From Eubacteriales Family XIII. Incertae Sedis bacterium (GTDB lineage Bacteria > Bacillota > Clostridia > Peptostreptococcales > Anaerovoracaceae): 10,870 nucleotides of DNA. Location: contig JAISML010000112.1 of NCBI GenBank assembly GCA_031276775.1, positions 1-10,870 on the forward strand, given 5' to 3'. The notes beneath the pieces were generated by a model. That model made no database searches. It saw nothing but the letters and a program-made list of their open reading frames with translations, and had not been told where the DNA came from. Positions 1 to 7,040 of this stretch are shown piece by piece (within the stretch, counting starts at the first letter, position 1; the number at the start of each line of letters is the position of its first letter). The position numbers and the translations under genes were made by a program.

Positions 1-169
1 GAACGTCAACGGCGGCGCGATCGCCGTCGGTCACGCGAATTGCGCCACGGGCGCCAGATTGGTCATGACGCTTGCAGGAGAATTGCGTCGCAGGGGAGGC
101 GGATACGGCGTCGCCGCCATCTGCGGCGGCTTGGCCCAAGGCGACGCGATCCTGATCAAGGTCGATTGA
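1..169 (+). CDS. Thiolase family protein, C-terminal end only (cut by left edge)
   Basis: Reading from base 2 gives 55 residues and a TGA stop at 167-169. It matches the C-terminal catalytic loops of the thiolase superfamily: NVNGGAIAVGH, carrying the active-site His, and later AICGG followed by AQGDA, carrying the second catalytic Cys. Thiolases join or cleave acyl-CoA units; the N-terminal nucleophile Cys and substrate loops lie outside the window, so the exact reaction cannot be given. The segment after the catalytic His reads GHANCATGAR, whereas the complete thiolase at 1185-2351 has the usual GHPLGATG. The Pro is lost and a Cys is added, so this is a different thiolase subtype, not a duplicate of its neighbour. 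It lies 77 nt upstream of the hydrolase on the same strand and may share its transcript. Confidence 0.88.
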   Translation, partial: NVNGGAIAVGHANCATGARLVMTLAGELRRRGGGYGVAAICGGLAQGDAILIKVD

Positions 170-246
170 GCGGTTGCGGACAGAAAGCTGCGGCGGATGA
201 TGATACAATACAATAGGAAACAGCATTCCACAAGGAGGATACGATC

Positions 247-1062
247 ATGGCATTTTTCACAACGGACGATGGAACAAAACTCTATTACGAACAGTTTGGA
301 CAAGGAAACAAAACGCTGATCTTCGTACACGGTCTGTTTGACACCCACGCGTCATTCAAGGAGTATTGCGGCGCCTTGGGGGAAAAATACGCCGTCGTCG
401 TTTACGACCAACGCGCACACGGGGCCTCCGACACGCCGGACGACGGGTACACCAATGCCCGTTTGGCCAAAGACCTGAAAAACCTCATCGATCATCTGGC
501 ATTGCGGAACATCGTGCTCATCGGGTATTCGCTCGGCGTTCATGTCATCTTTGACTACATCGAGCAGTTCGGCGAAGAAGGAGTCGACCGGCTTATCCTC
601 TCCTCCATGTCTCCCCGCTTGGTGAACGACGAGGAATGGAAATTCGGGCTGGCCACGGGCGTCGGCTACAAAGAAGTGATAGGCATGCTTGGCCTCATCA
701 ACGGGTATTTCAAGGAATACTGCGCACAGGGAGCCGCCGCGTACGCGGGTCCCGAACGCCTCAGAGCGCGTATGCAGGAATTTTACGCGGAAGGATCGAA
801 GCTGAATCCTTCCGCCGTGCTGCGGTTGAATTTGGCCTTGGTCACCGTGGACTACCGACCGACGCTCGGGAAGATCACCCGCCCCACCTTGGTTCTTTCG
901 GGCGACAGGGACATCTACACCGTCGCCTGCCATGAGAACACCCGCGCGATGCTGAAAGACGGATATCTTGAGATCATCCCCGGAGGCACGCACTTCGCGA
1001 TCATGGAATACCCCGAGGAATACACGAAAGCGATCGCCGGATTCCTCGAAAAAACATCCTGA
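247..1062 (+). CDS. Alpha/beta hydrolase (haloperoxidase/esterase-like)
   Basis: This 271-aa cytoplasmic protein has the complete alpha/beta-hydrolase layout. The oxyanion-loop HG is at residues 28-29, the nucleophile elbow GYSLG at 93-97 (Ser95), the acid in GDRD at 219-222 (most likely Asp222), and the catalytic His249 in GGTHF. A variable cap region lies around 130-200. The stretch SPRLVNDEEWKFGL after the nucleophile strand resembles the non-haem haloperoxidase / enol-lactonase type of hydrolase. Most such proteins are esterases or lactonases, and the substrate cannot be read from sequence. The ATG at 247 is preceded by AAGGAGG at 232-238 with good spacing, which fixes the start. It sits between two thiolase genes, so an acyl ester, acyl-CoA or lactone intermediate is a reasonable guess. 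No signal peptide is visible. Confidence 0.93.
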   Translation: MAFFTTDDGTKLYYEQFGQGNKTLIFVHGLFDTHASFKEYCGALGEKYAVVVYDQRAHGASDTPDDGYTNARLAKDLKNLIDHLALRNIVLIGYSLGVHVIFDYIEQFGEEGVDRLILSSMSPRLVNDEEWKFGLATGVGYKEVIGMLGLINGYFKEYCAQGAAAYAGPERLRARMQEFYAEGSKLNPSAVLRLNLALVTVDYRPTLGKITRPTLVLSGDRDIYTVACHENTRAMLKDGYLEIIPGGTHFAIMEYPEEYTKAIAGFLEKTS

Positions 1063-1184
1063 CGGCGGATATTGGGTCTTGGGAAGCGGCGATTCATGCT
1101 TTGACGCCTTGGCGCCTCCCTTGCCCGCCGACCGCTCAAATCGCCCGTTAAAACCAAAACCGCTTGAACGGAGGGAACAGAAAC

Positions 1185-2351
1185 ATGAAGCAAAACACGG
1201 CAAGAGACGCGGTCATCGTGGCCTACGGCCGCTCACCGCTGGCGCGCGCAAACAAGGGCTCCTTTGCGGCCACACACCCGGTGGAATACGGGAGCCAAAC
1301 CTTGCAAGGCGTCCTGGGCAAGTTGACCGGATTTGACGCAGGGCTGATCGATGATGTGATCGTCGGATGTTCGGTGCCCGAGGGGTATACGGGATTTAAC
1401 ATCGCCCGCCTGATCGCGCAGCGCGCGGGACTGCCGGACACAGTACCCGGACAGACGCTGACGCGCTTTTGCGCATCGGGTCTGCAGAGCATCGCAACCG
1501 GCGCCAACGCGATCCGGGCGAATGAGATGGATGTGGTGATCGCCGGCGGCGTCGAACGCATGACGGGACTCAGTCTGGTGCATGCGGAGGAATACCAAGA
1601 CGCCGATCTGATCGCGCAGATTCCGGACGCCTACATCCCGATGGGACTCACGGCGGAGAATGTCGCAGAGCGGTACCGGATCACGCTCGAAGAGATGAAT
1701 GCCTTTGCCGCGGAAAGCCACCGCAAAGCGGCGGCCGCGCAAAAAGCGGGAAAGTTCGCAGACGAGATCGTCCCCGTGCGGGTCAAGACCGATCAAGGAA
1801 CGGAGACAATCTGCGAGGATGAGGGCGTCCGTCCCGGTACGACGCCGGAATCCCTCGCGGGCATGAAGCCGTGCTTCAAGGAAGACGGGATCGTTACGGC
1901 CGCCACATCCTCACAGATGACGGACGGCGCCGCCTTTGCGATCCTCATGGCGCGGGAAACGGCGGAGCGGCTCGGCTATGCCCCGATCGCGTCCTGCGTT
2001 GCTTTCGCGGTCGGCGGCGTGCCTGCGGACATCATGGGCATCGGCCCCCTCGTCGCCGTGCCAAAACTCATGAAGCGCGCGGGACTGCGCGTCGGTGACA
2101 TGGATGTCGTCGAATTGAACGAGGCTTTCGCCTCTCAAGCCTTGGTCTGCATACGCGAGCTTGGTTTCGCGCCGGAGAAAGTCAATCCCAACGGCGGCGC
2201 CATAGCCTTGGGGCATCCCTTGGGCGCCACGGGCGCCGTGCTGACCTGCAAGCTTCTCTCGGAGCTGAAACGCGTCGGCGGAAAATTCGGTCTTGTGACC
2301 ATGTGCGTGGGCGGCGGCATGGGCGCCGCCGGCGTCTTTGCATTGGCATGA
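1185..2351 (+). CDS. Acetyl-CoA acetyltransferase (thiolase)
   Basis: Complete 388-aa thiolase, close to the usual length of about 390. All catalytic elements are present: nucleophile Cys96 in RFCASGLQS, the NEAF motif at 312-315, His344 in GGAIALGHPLGATG, and Cys374 in MCVGGGMG. The family condenses two acyl-CoA molecules (two acetyl-CoA to acetoacetyl-CoA) or runs the reverse cleavage. Chain-length preference cannot be decided here. An in-frame TTG at 1164 would add seven residues, but the ATG at 1185 is preceded by GGAGGG (1170-1175) at correct spacing and the thiolase N-terminus fits, so 1185 is chosen. A 122-nt gap without a clear terminator separates it from the upstream hydrolase. The SDR reductase starts 22 nt after its stop, which makes a condensing and reducing pair likely. 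Confidence 0.95.
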   Translation: MKQNTARDAVIVAYGRSPLARANKGSFAATHPVEYGSQTLQGVLGKLTGFDAGLIDDVIVGCSVPEGYTGFNIARLIAQRAGLPDTVPGQTLTRFCASGLQSIATGANAIRANEMDVVIAGGVERMTGLSLVHAEEYQDADLIAQIPDAYIPMGLTAENVAERYRITLEEMNAFAAESHRKAAAAQKAGKFADEIVPVRVKTDQGTETICEDEGVRPGTTPESLAGMKPCFKEDGIVTAATSSQMTDGAAFAILMARETAERLGYAPIASCVAFAVGGVPADIMGIGPLVAVPKLMKRAGLRVGDMDVVELNEAFASQALVCIRELGFAPEKVNPNGGAIALGHPLGATGAVLTCKLLSELKRVGGKFGLVTMCVGGGMGAAGVFALA

Positions 2352-2373
2352 CGGGAAAGGAAGGAAAAACGCA

Positions 2374-3102
2374 ATGGGCGATTTGAAAGGAAAGTACGCC
2401 GTCATAACCGGCGGCGCGAAAGGACTGGGCAAAGCTGCGGCGGAACGTTTTATCGCGGACGGCGTCGAGGGGCTTGCGATCCTCGGCCGCAATGAGGACT
2501 TGCTCCGTCAGACAGCCGCCGGGCTGGGCGGCGGGGTTTATCCCGTGCGGTGCGACGTCGCAGATCCGCAGTCCGTCGCCGCAGCCTTTGAGGCGATCTA
2601 CGGCAAGTTGGGACGGGTTGACATTTTGGTCAACAACGCCGGCATTGCCCGCGACGCCATGTTGGCCAAGATGACGACGGAGCAGTGGAAACAGGTGATA
2701 GACATCGATCTGAACGGCACGTTCTATTGCATCCAACAGGTGGCGTCCCGCATGAAAGAACAGAAATACGGCAAGATCGTCAATCTGTCCTCGTACGCGG
2801 CGCTCGGCAATGTCGGACAGGCGAACTACTCGGCCGCGAAAGCCGGCGTCATCGGTCTGACGAAAACCGCCGCAAAAGAACTAGCGCGTCACAACATCAC
2901 CGTAAACGCGATCTGTCCGAGCCTGATCGGCACCGACATCATCAAGACGATTCCCGACAATGTGATGAAGGGATTGCTGGCGGACATCCCGATGGGACGC
3001 ATCGGCGAGCCGCGTGAAGTCGCCTCCGTGATCAGCTTTCTGTCAAGCGACGACAGCAGCTACGTCACCGGACAGGCGATCCTCATCTCCGGAGGCATGT
3101 GA
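2374..3102 (+). CDS. SDR family oxidoreductase (FabG-like 3-oxoacyl / acetoacetyl-CoA reductase)
   Basis: This 242-aa protein has the classical short-chain dehydrogenase length. The Rossmann glycine motif is TGGAKGLG at 12-19, NNAG is at 87-90, and the catalytic tetrad is Asn114, Ser139, Tyr152 and Lys156 in the block GNVGQANYSAAKAG. The C-terminus SYVTGQAILISGGM is typical of FabG/PhaB. An Arg at 39 after the second beta strand suggests NADPH preference (inference). The ATG at 2374 has AAAGGAAGG just upstream, and the longer in-frame extension back to 2338 overlaps the thiolase end and is not SDR-like. Coupling to the thiolase points to reduction of a 3-ketoacyl-CoA, but a fatty-acid-type acyl-ACP substrate cannot be excluded. 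The last codons and the stop are part of a 21-bp tandem duplication. Confidence 0.94.
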   Translation: MGDLKGKYAVITGGAKGLGKAAAERFIADGVEGLAILGRNEDLLRQTAAGLGGGVYPVRCDVADPQSVAAAFEAIYGKLGRVDILVNNAGIARDAMLAKMTTEQWKQVIDIDLNGTFYCIQQVASRMKEQKYGKIVNLSSYAALGNVGQANYSAAKAGVIGLTKTAAKELARHNITVNAICPSLIGTDIIKTIPDNVMKGLLADIPMGRIGEPREVASVISFLSSDDSSYVTGQAILISGGM

Positions 3103-3136
3103 CCAAACGCTGTCGGCATGTGACCAAGCGCCGTCG
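3095..3136 (+). repeat. 21-bp imperfect tandem duplication across the SDR stop codon
   Basis: Bases 3095-3115 and 3116-3136 are the same 21-mer with two differences (19 of 21 identical), both beginning GCATGTGACCAA. Because 21 is a multiple of three, the second copy repeats the terminal Gly-Met and a second in-frame TGA at 3121-3123. Readthrough of the first stop would add only six residues. The repeat runs into the terminator stem. Confidence 0.85.
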
Positions 3137-3176
3137 GACGGCCCCGCGCCTGCGGGGCCGTTTCCGACAAGCTTTT
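3133..3176 (+). terminator. Rho-independent terminator after the SDR gene
   Basis: A perfect 9-bp stem CGGCCCCGC / GCGGGGCCG (3139-3147 with 3152-3160) closes a GCCT loop. It is extended outward by GTCGGA / TCCGAC (3133-3138 with 3163-3168), with two unpaired T on one side. A short TTTT run follows at 3173-3176. It lies 31 nt beyond the SDR stop and closes the CoA-metabolism unit. The U-tract is short, so some readthrough is possible. Confidence 0.82.
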
Positions 3177-3305
3177 GCAACGGCGCCAAACATCGCACTG
3201 CTCAACGGTCGAACAAACAGATTCCGGACGCCCGCGCGGATCCCCGGCCGACCCGTGAACCGTAAGGATGCGGTCGTGCAAATTAAGAAAAAACTCCTTT
3301 AACCG
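3177..3305 (+). other. Intergenic spacer, nothing recognised
   Basis: This is the middle of a 304-nt gap between the SDR and the nitrilase-like gene. The gap holds the end of the 21-bp duplication, the terminator, this spacer and the promoter. No open frame here has a ribosome binding site or a recognisable protein, and I see no RNA structure stronger than expected for GC-rich DNA. The base composition turns AT-rich toward its right end, just before the promoter. Confidence 0.6.
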
Positions 3306-3334
3306 TTGACATTCCACCGAGTCAATGTTAATCT
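3306..3334 (+). promoter_or_regulatory. Sigma-A-type promoter with extended -10, inside an inverted repeat
   Basis: A perfect TTGACA (3306-3311) is followed by a 17-nt spacer and TAATCT (3329-3334), which has TG one base upstream (extended -10, compensating for a weak hexamer). The surrounding DNA is distinctly AT-rich. The arms TTGACATT (3306-3313) and AATGTTAA (3324-3331) form an imperfect palindrome, 7 of 8 complementary, overlapping both promoter elements; a repressor bound there would block transcription. The promoter gives a leader of roughly 65 nt before the nitrilase-like gene. Promoter call by pattern only; the operator is inference. Confidence 0.6.
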
Positions 3335-3406
3335 CATATTATTATTCTTAATACTCTGAATATTCGCAGTACCTGTTCGGACAGAAAGGGAAAGGGATCA
3401 AAAGCG

Positions 3407-4606
3407 ATGAAAGATACCGGAACCGCAACCGACAAACCGCGCTCCGTGGCGCCATATCAATGCGTGGCCATTTCCCCCATCGCGTACAATATCAGCAAGC
3501 GCGCCGATATAAACAGGAACCTCGACAACATAGAGATGCTGATAGACGGCGCCATAGGGATATCCGACATCAATATGCCGGTCAGGCTCGTAGCAATACC
3601 CGAGGGGGCGCTCACGGGATTTACCGACGAGATATTTGATTTGCCGCATGCGCTGTGCGCGGACGAATTCTTCATAGACATCCCGGGAGCGGAGTCGGAT
3701 CGCCTTGGAAAAATTGCAAAGAGATATGACACTTACATCATATTTCAGTGCAAGGCCCGGCTACCCGAAGTGATAGAAAACAGATTTTTCAACCTGCTTG
3801 CCGTCATCGGACCGAACGGCAAAGTCGTTCACAAGGCCGCCAAAAACCATGTCTGGTGCCGTGAACGCTCGTGTACCCCTCACGATGTATACGACCGTTG
3901 GACGGAACTTTTCGGTGATGGCACGGATGCGTTTTACCCTGTTCTCAAAACGGACGACATAGGGAACATCGGCACCATATGCTGTTCCGACGGCGAATAT
4001 CCGGAGGCCGTGCGCGCGCTTGCCATGAATGGGGCGGAAGTGGTGTACAGACCGAGCGAAGCGATCCCTATGACCGTCAGCGGAGGCGGAAGAGGAGGCA
4101 GTTGGCTGATACAGAACAGGGGGCACGCCGAATTCAATTCCCTGTACATGGTATGCCCGAACATCGGTCCTGTCTACGTGCATCCGAAAGCGGAGTTCCC
4201 CGTCAACGTCAGCGGGGGAAATTCCCACATAATCGACTACCGGGGGGAGGTGATGGCTCACATCGAAAACAACGCCAACACGATGATTTCCGCCATTATC
4301 GACATAGAAGCCCTGCGCAATTTCCGGACGATGAACCTCAACAGCAACTGGATGAAGGACTTGCGCACGGAACTGTTCAGGCATATGTACGATGAACCTG
4401 TCTTCCCGAAAAATCTATGGCTCGACAGAGAGCCGGCGCATCACAGGGAAGCGGACGCAGTATACAGAGAAAGCATCGAACAGCTCATCGATCGGGGCGT
4501 GTGGACCCCGCCGGCCGTAAAGCACAGCGGCGTCAAATACACGGGTGAGGCCACGGACGAGAAAGCGTGGCGCGAACTCGCGCGGCTGTGGGAGGATTTC
4601 GTATAG
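3407..4606 (+). CDS. Nitrilase-superfamily carbon-nitrogen hydrolase
   Basis: This 399-aa protein has the Glu-Lys-Cys triad of the CN-hydrolase fold: Glu66 in VAIPEGALTG, Lys146 in HKAAKNHVW (Lys143 is an alternative) and Cys193 in ICCSDGEYPE, which aligns with the family pattern C-x-D-x-x-x-P-E. The family hydrolyses C-N bonds of amides, nitriles or N-carbamoyl compounds and usually releases ammonia. The core ends near residue 305. The remaining 95 or so residues (NWMKDLRTELFR, later FPKNLWLD) form a C-terminal extension beyond a minimal nitrilase, so the protein is longer than the usual 270-340. No signal peptide is visible, so it is probably cytoplasmic. The ATG at 3407 follows AAAGGG (3391-3396). 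It is the first gene after the promoter and is followed by an amine-type permease, suggesting it processes the imported substrate. ATA isoleucine codons are frequent (15 by hand count), unlike the upstream genes. The substrate is unknown. Confidence 0.9.
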   Translation: MKDTGTATDKPRSVAPYQCVAISPIAYNISKRADINRNLDNIEMLIDGAIGISDINMPVRLVAIPEGALTGFTDEIFDLPHALCADEFFIDIPGAESDRLGKIAKRYDTYIIFQCKARLPEVIENRFFNLLAVIGPNGKVVHKAAKNHVWCRERSCTPHDVYDRWTELFGDGTDAFYPVLKTDDIGNIGTICCSDGEYPEAVRALAMNGAEVVYRPSEAIPMTVSGGGRGGSWLIQNRGHAEFNSLYMVCPNIGPVYVHPKAEFPVNVSGGNSHIIDYRGEVMAHIENNANTMISAIIDIEALRNFRTMNLNSNWMKDLRTELFRHMYDEPVFPKNLWLDREPAHHREADAVYRESIEQLIDRGVWTPPAVKHSGVKYTGEATDEKAWRELARLWEDFV

Positions 4607-4620
4607 ATCCATGTCCGACC

Positions 4621-4643
4621 GGGCAGGGAGGCGATTCCCGCCC
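4621..4643 (+). other. Intercistronic hairpin between hydrolase and permease
   Basis: GGGC-A-GGGA pairs with TCCC-GCCC (4621-4629 with 4636-4643) around a six-base loop, with one bulged A. It lies 14 nt after the hydrolase stop. No T-run follows (ATTGCCATATTTA), so it is a weak terminator at best. It could lower or stabilise transcription into the permease. Confidence 0.45.
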
Positions 4644-4696
4644 ATTGCCATATTTATGATTGCATCAGTTACGGTGACAGCAAAGGAGATGTCGAT

Positions 4697-6060
4697 ATGA
4701 AAGAACGGAAAATCGCAAACGCCAACGCGGCAGAACCTGTAAAGCTCAGGCGCTCGCTTGGGCTCGTAAGTCTCATATTCTTCGGGATGGCAGTGATGTT
4801 CCCCGTCGCGCCCGTCGCCGTATTCGGAGAAGTGTCCGGCGTCAGCGGGGGGATGATGCCGCTGTGTTACCTCATCGCGGTCATACCGATGTCGTTTACG
4901 GCGTACAGCTATGGAAAGATGGCTACCGTATACCAGAACGCAGGGTCTGTATACACGTACGCATCCAAGTCGATACACCCATTCGCGGGGTTCATCGGGG
5001 GATGGTCCATCTTCTCGACTACGCCCTGTTCCCGGTTCTGAACTACGTCATCATTGGCATATACATGAACGCGCTCTTTGGCATCCCGTCGTGGATCAGC
5101 GTGATCGTCTCCATCGTTATCGTCACATCGATCAACCTGCTTGGGATCAAGACGCTCAGTTTCGTCAACAACGCACTCGTGATATTCATGTTTATAGCCG
5201 TCATCTACTTTGTCGCGTCTGCGGCCGGCGCCATCTCCGAAGGCGTTGGCATGGGTTCGTTCACCTCCCTGCCATTTTACAACCCCGACACTTTCGACTT
5301 CGGCCTGATCCTGACGGGGACATCCATCGCGTGTTTCTCGTTCATGGGTTTCGATGCGATGACGACGTTGGGCGAGGAGGTCAAAGAACCGCAGAAGACG
5401 CTCCCGAAGGCGCCGGTGTTCGTTTGTCTCATCATGGGCGCGGTGTTCATCGTGCAGGCATATTTCGCACAGTCTGTTTTCCCGGACTACACGCAGTTCA
5501 CGAGCAACGATGAAGCGTTCCTCGACGCGGCGGGCGCGGCGGGCGGCAACATGCTCGTAATGTTCATCAGCATCGCCATGATCGCGGGTTCCATCGCCAA
5601 CGCCATTGACACGGCGGCGGGCGTCTCGCGTATCATGTACGGCATGGGGCGTGACGAAATGCTGCCCAAGAAGATATTCGCGTACATCCATCCAAAGACC
5701 CGGGTGCCGGTGTACAGCTCTGTCCTTCTCGCCATCATGGCGGTCATCGTCATAATCGTGCTGAACGTAGGTCTTGGCGATGTCGTGACAATGATCAATT
5801 TCGGCGCGCTCGTGGCATTTATGTTCGTCAACCTGTCGGTCATCGCGCATTTCTTTGTCAAGGGAAAGCAGCGTGGAGCCGGCGGGGCCGTCAAATATCT
5901 GATATTCCCTGCCATCGGTCTCATTACGTGCACCGTGCTCTTCCTGAGCCTGTCCACGATGGCCAAGACGGTGGGTTTCATATGGATCGCCATAGGTATC
6001 GTGGTGTTGGCGATATCGACGAAAGGTTTCAAAAAAACGCCCGCGGAATTGGAACTGTAA
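4697..6060 (+). pseudogene. APC-family amine permease (PuuP-like), interrupted by one frameshift
   Basis: Two overlapping frames form one protein. Frame A runs from ATG 4697 (AAAGGAG at 4682-4688) and reads 105 residues to GGWSI before drifting to a stop at 5041. The continuation LLDYALFPVLNY is one base back, from 5011 to the TAA at 6060. Restoring one base in the ATCTTCTC stretch (5009-5016) yields 454 aa with about twelve hydrophobic segments, a normal APC length. Family motifs are KMATVYQNAGSVYTYA, FSFMGFDAMTTLGEE (214-228) and MGRDEMLPKKIFAYIHP, followed by INFGALVAFMFVNLSV. From memory these match the E. coli putrescine importer PuuP, including GWSxLLDY at the break, so an amine or amino acid is the likely substrate. 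The rest of the frame is clean, so the lesion is recent or a sequence error. If real, the gene is inactive unless frameshifting rescues it. It lies 90 nt after the nitrilase-like gene and 11 nt before a lipoprotein gene. Confidence 0.85.
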
Positions 6061-6071
6061 CGGAGGAAGAA

Positions 6072-6983
6072 ATGAGAAAGATCATTGCGCTGATCGCCTG
6101 TTTGTCTTTCCTGTGCGTCACCCTTGCCGGCTGCGGCGGAGAAAATCCGGAAAACAGCCGGCCCGTCGAAACTCCGGCGCCGAGTCCAGAAAATGAGGGG
6201 GGGGGCGATGACGACGATCCTTTTATTTGGGACGGCGACAGGATAACCGGTCTCAGCCGAACGGGCGAACAAGCGACAGAGTTTGTGATTCCCGCACGCT
6301 GCACCGAAATTGCGGACTTCGTGTTCAGCGCAAACAGGTGGGTGAAGCGGATCGTCTTCGAAGGCGCGGATACGGCGCTTCACGAAAATGTCTTCATGGA
6401 ATGTTCCTCTCTCGAAAGCATTGCGCTTCCGGCAGGTCTTGCCGAAATCCCGCAGAAAGCCTTTTTTCACTGCATTGAACTGAAAAGCGTCGAACTTCCC
6501 GAGTCGGTCGCCTTAATCGGCGACTATGCCTTTACGGAATGCCGTGCGCTCGGAAGCGTCACACTCCCGCCGGCGCTTGAGCGCATCGGAATATATGCGT
6601 TTGAAAACTGCGACGCAATACAGGATCTGTCTTTCCCGGCTTCCCTGCAAACGATCGGGGAAAGCGCGTTTTCGGACTGCGATTCGTTGGAAAACCTGAT
6701 ATTCCCCGACGGTCTCGTCGAAATCGAAGCGTCCGCTTTCAAGCACTGCGACAAACTGAAGACACTGAAACTTCCGGAGACGTTCCGCTCCATAGGGAAA
6801 AGCGCTTTCGACAAATGCGAGAAGCTCGAGACCGTCCACCTGCCCGCAAGCGTATCGGAGATCGATTCGCTCGCGTTCACCGTCTATCACCCCTACGACG
6901 TGTACGTAAAGGAGGGCTCTTGGGCCGACACGTCTTTTGATACGTTCAATTATGCTGCGAACATGAACAGAATACGGTATTGA
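6072..6983 (+). CDS. LRR_5/BspA-type leucine-rich repeat lipoprotein (copy 1)
   Basis: This 303-aa surface lipoprotein has a positively charged N-terminus and hydrophobic core ending in lipobox LAGC, with the lipidated Cys at 21. A low-complexity acidic, Pro- and Gly-rich linker follows (about 22-50). Residues 114-274 are seven consecutive 23-residue repeats of the form L-x-x-x-x-(L/F)-P-x-x-(L/V)-x-x-I-x-x-x-A-F-x-x-C, preceded by one degenerate unit. Seven Cys (111, 134, 157, 180, 203, 226, 249) fall exactly 23 apart. Such proteins are usually adhesins or of unknown role; no enzymatic domain is present. The start is ATG 6072 behind GGAGG (6062-6066). The open frame extends upstream into the permease but lacks a signal there. 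Bases 6197-6205 are nine G in a row inside the linker. The gene is 11 nt after the permease stop, hence probably co-transcribed, and is paralogous to the next gene. Confidence 0.92.
   Translation: MRKIIALIACLSFLCVTLAGCGGENPENSRPVETPAPSPENEGGGDDDDPFIWDGDRITGLSRTGEQATEFVIPARCTEIADFVFSANRWVKRIVFEGADTALHENVFMECSSLESIALPAGLAEIPQKAFFHCIELKSVELPESVALIGDYAFTECRALGSVTLPPALERIGIYAFENCDAIQDLSFPASLQTIGESAFSDCDSLENLIFPDGLVEIEASAFKHCDKLKTLKLPETFRSIGKSAFDKCEKLETVHLPASVSEIDSLAFTVYHPYDVYVKEGSWADTSFDTFNYAANMNRIRY
6197..6205 (+). repeat. G9 homopolymer within lipoprotein coding sequence
   Basis: Nine consecutive G encode the end of Glu42 and Gly43-Gly45, about 22 codons after the lipidated Cys. One G fewer leads to a TAA about 15 codons on; one G more gives CGA TGA at once. 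Only the nine-base length (or changes of three) keeps the repeat domain in frame, as in phase-variable surface genes. Confidence 0.9.
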
Positions 6984-7040
6984 GCAAGGTTTCCGCAGCA
7001 GTTTTCATGCCGCTTCCGGGCGGGGAAATGGAGGAAAGAG

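Noticed and set aside
1164..1184. TTG 1164 as the thiolase start
   Set aside because: It would place the start before the GGAGGG site that serves ATG 1185 and adds residues with no thiolase similarity.
352..1203. Long open frame on the - strand opposite the alpha/beta hydrolase
   Set aside because: It lies entirely opposite a gene with a full catalytic triad, has no ribosome site and no family-like sequence; long antisense frames are expected in GC-rich DNA.
3177..3302. Small + strand open frame continuing from the terminator region
   Set aside because: It starts inside the 21-bp duplication, runs through the terminator stem, is Arg-rich and has no ribosome binding site.
4909..5850. 313-codon - strand frame opposite the permease
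   Set aside because: Composition is dominated by His, Asp and Arg, as produced by reading a membrane protein backwards; no recognisable domain.
4864..6060. Permease as a separate gene starting at ATG 4864
   Set aside because: The first 48 or so residues in that frame are not membrane-protein-like, whereas the other frame supplies a perfect APC N-terminus. A frameshifted single gene explains both.
5487..6470. 327-codon - strand frame across the permease end and lipoprotein start
   Set aside because: It crosses two convincing + strand genes and has no ribosome site or domain.
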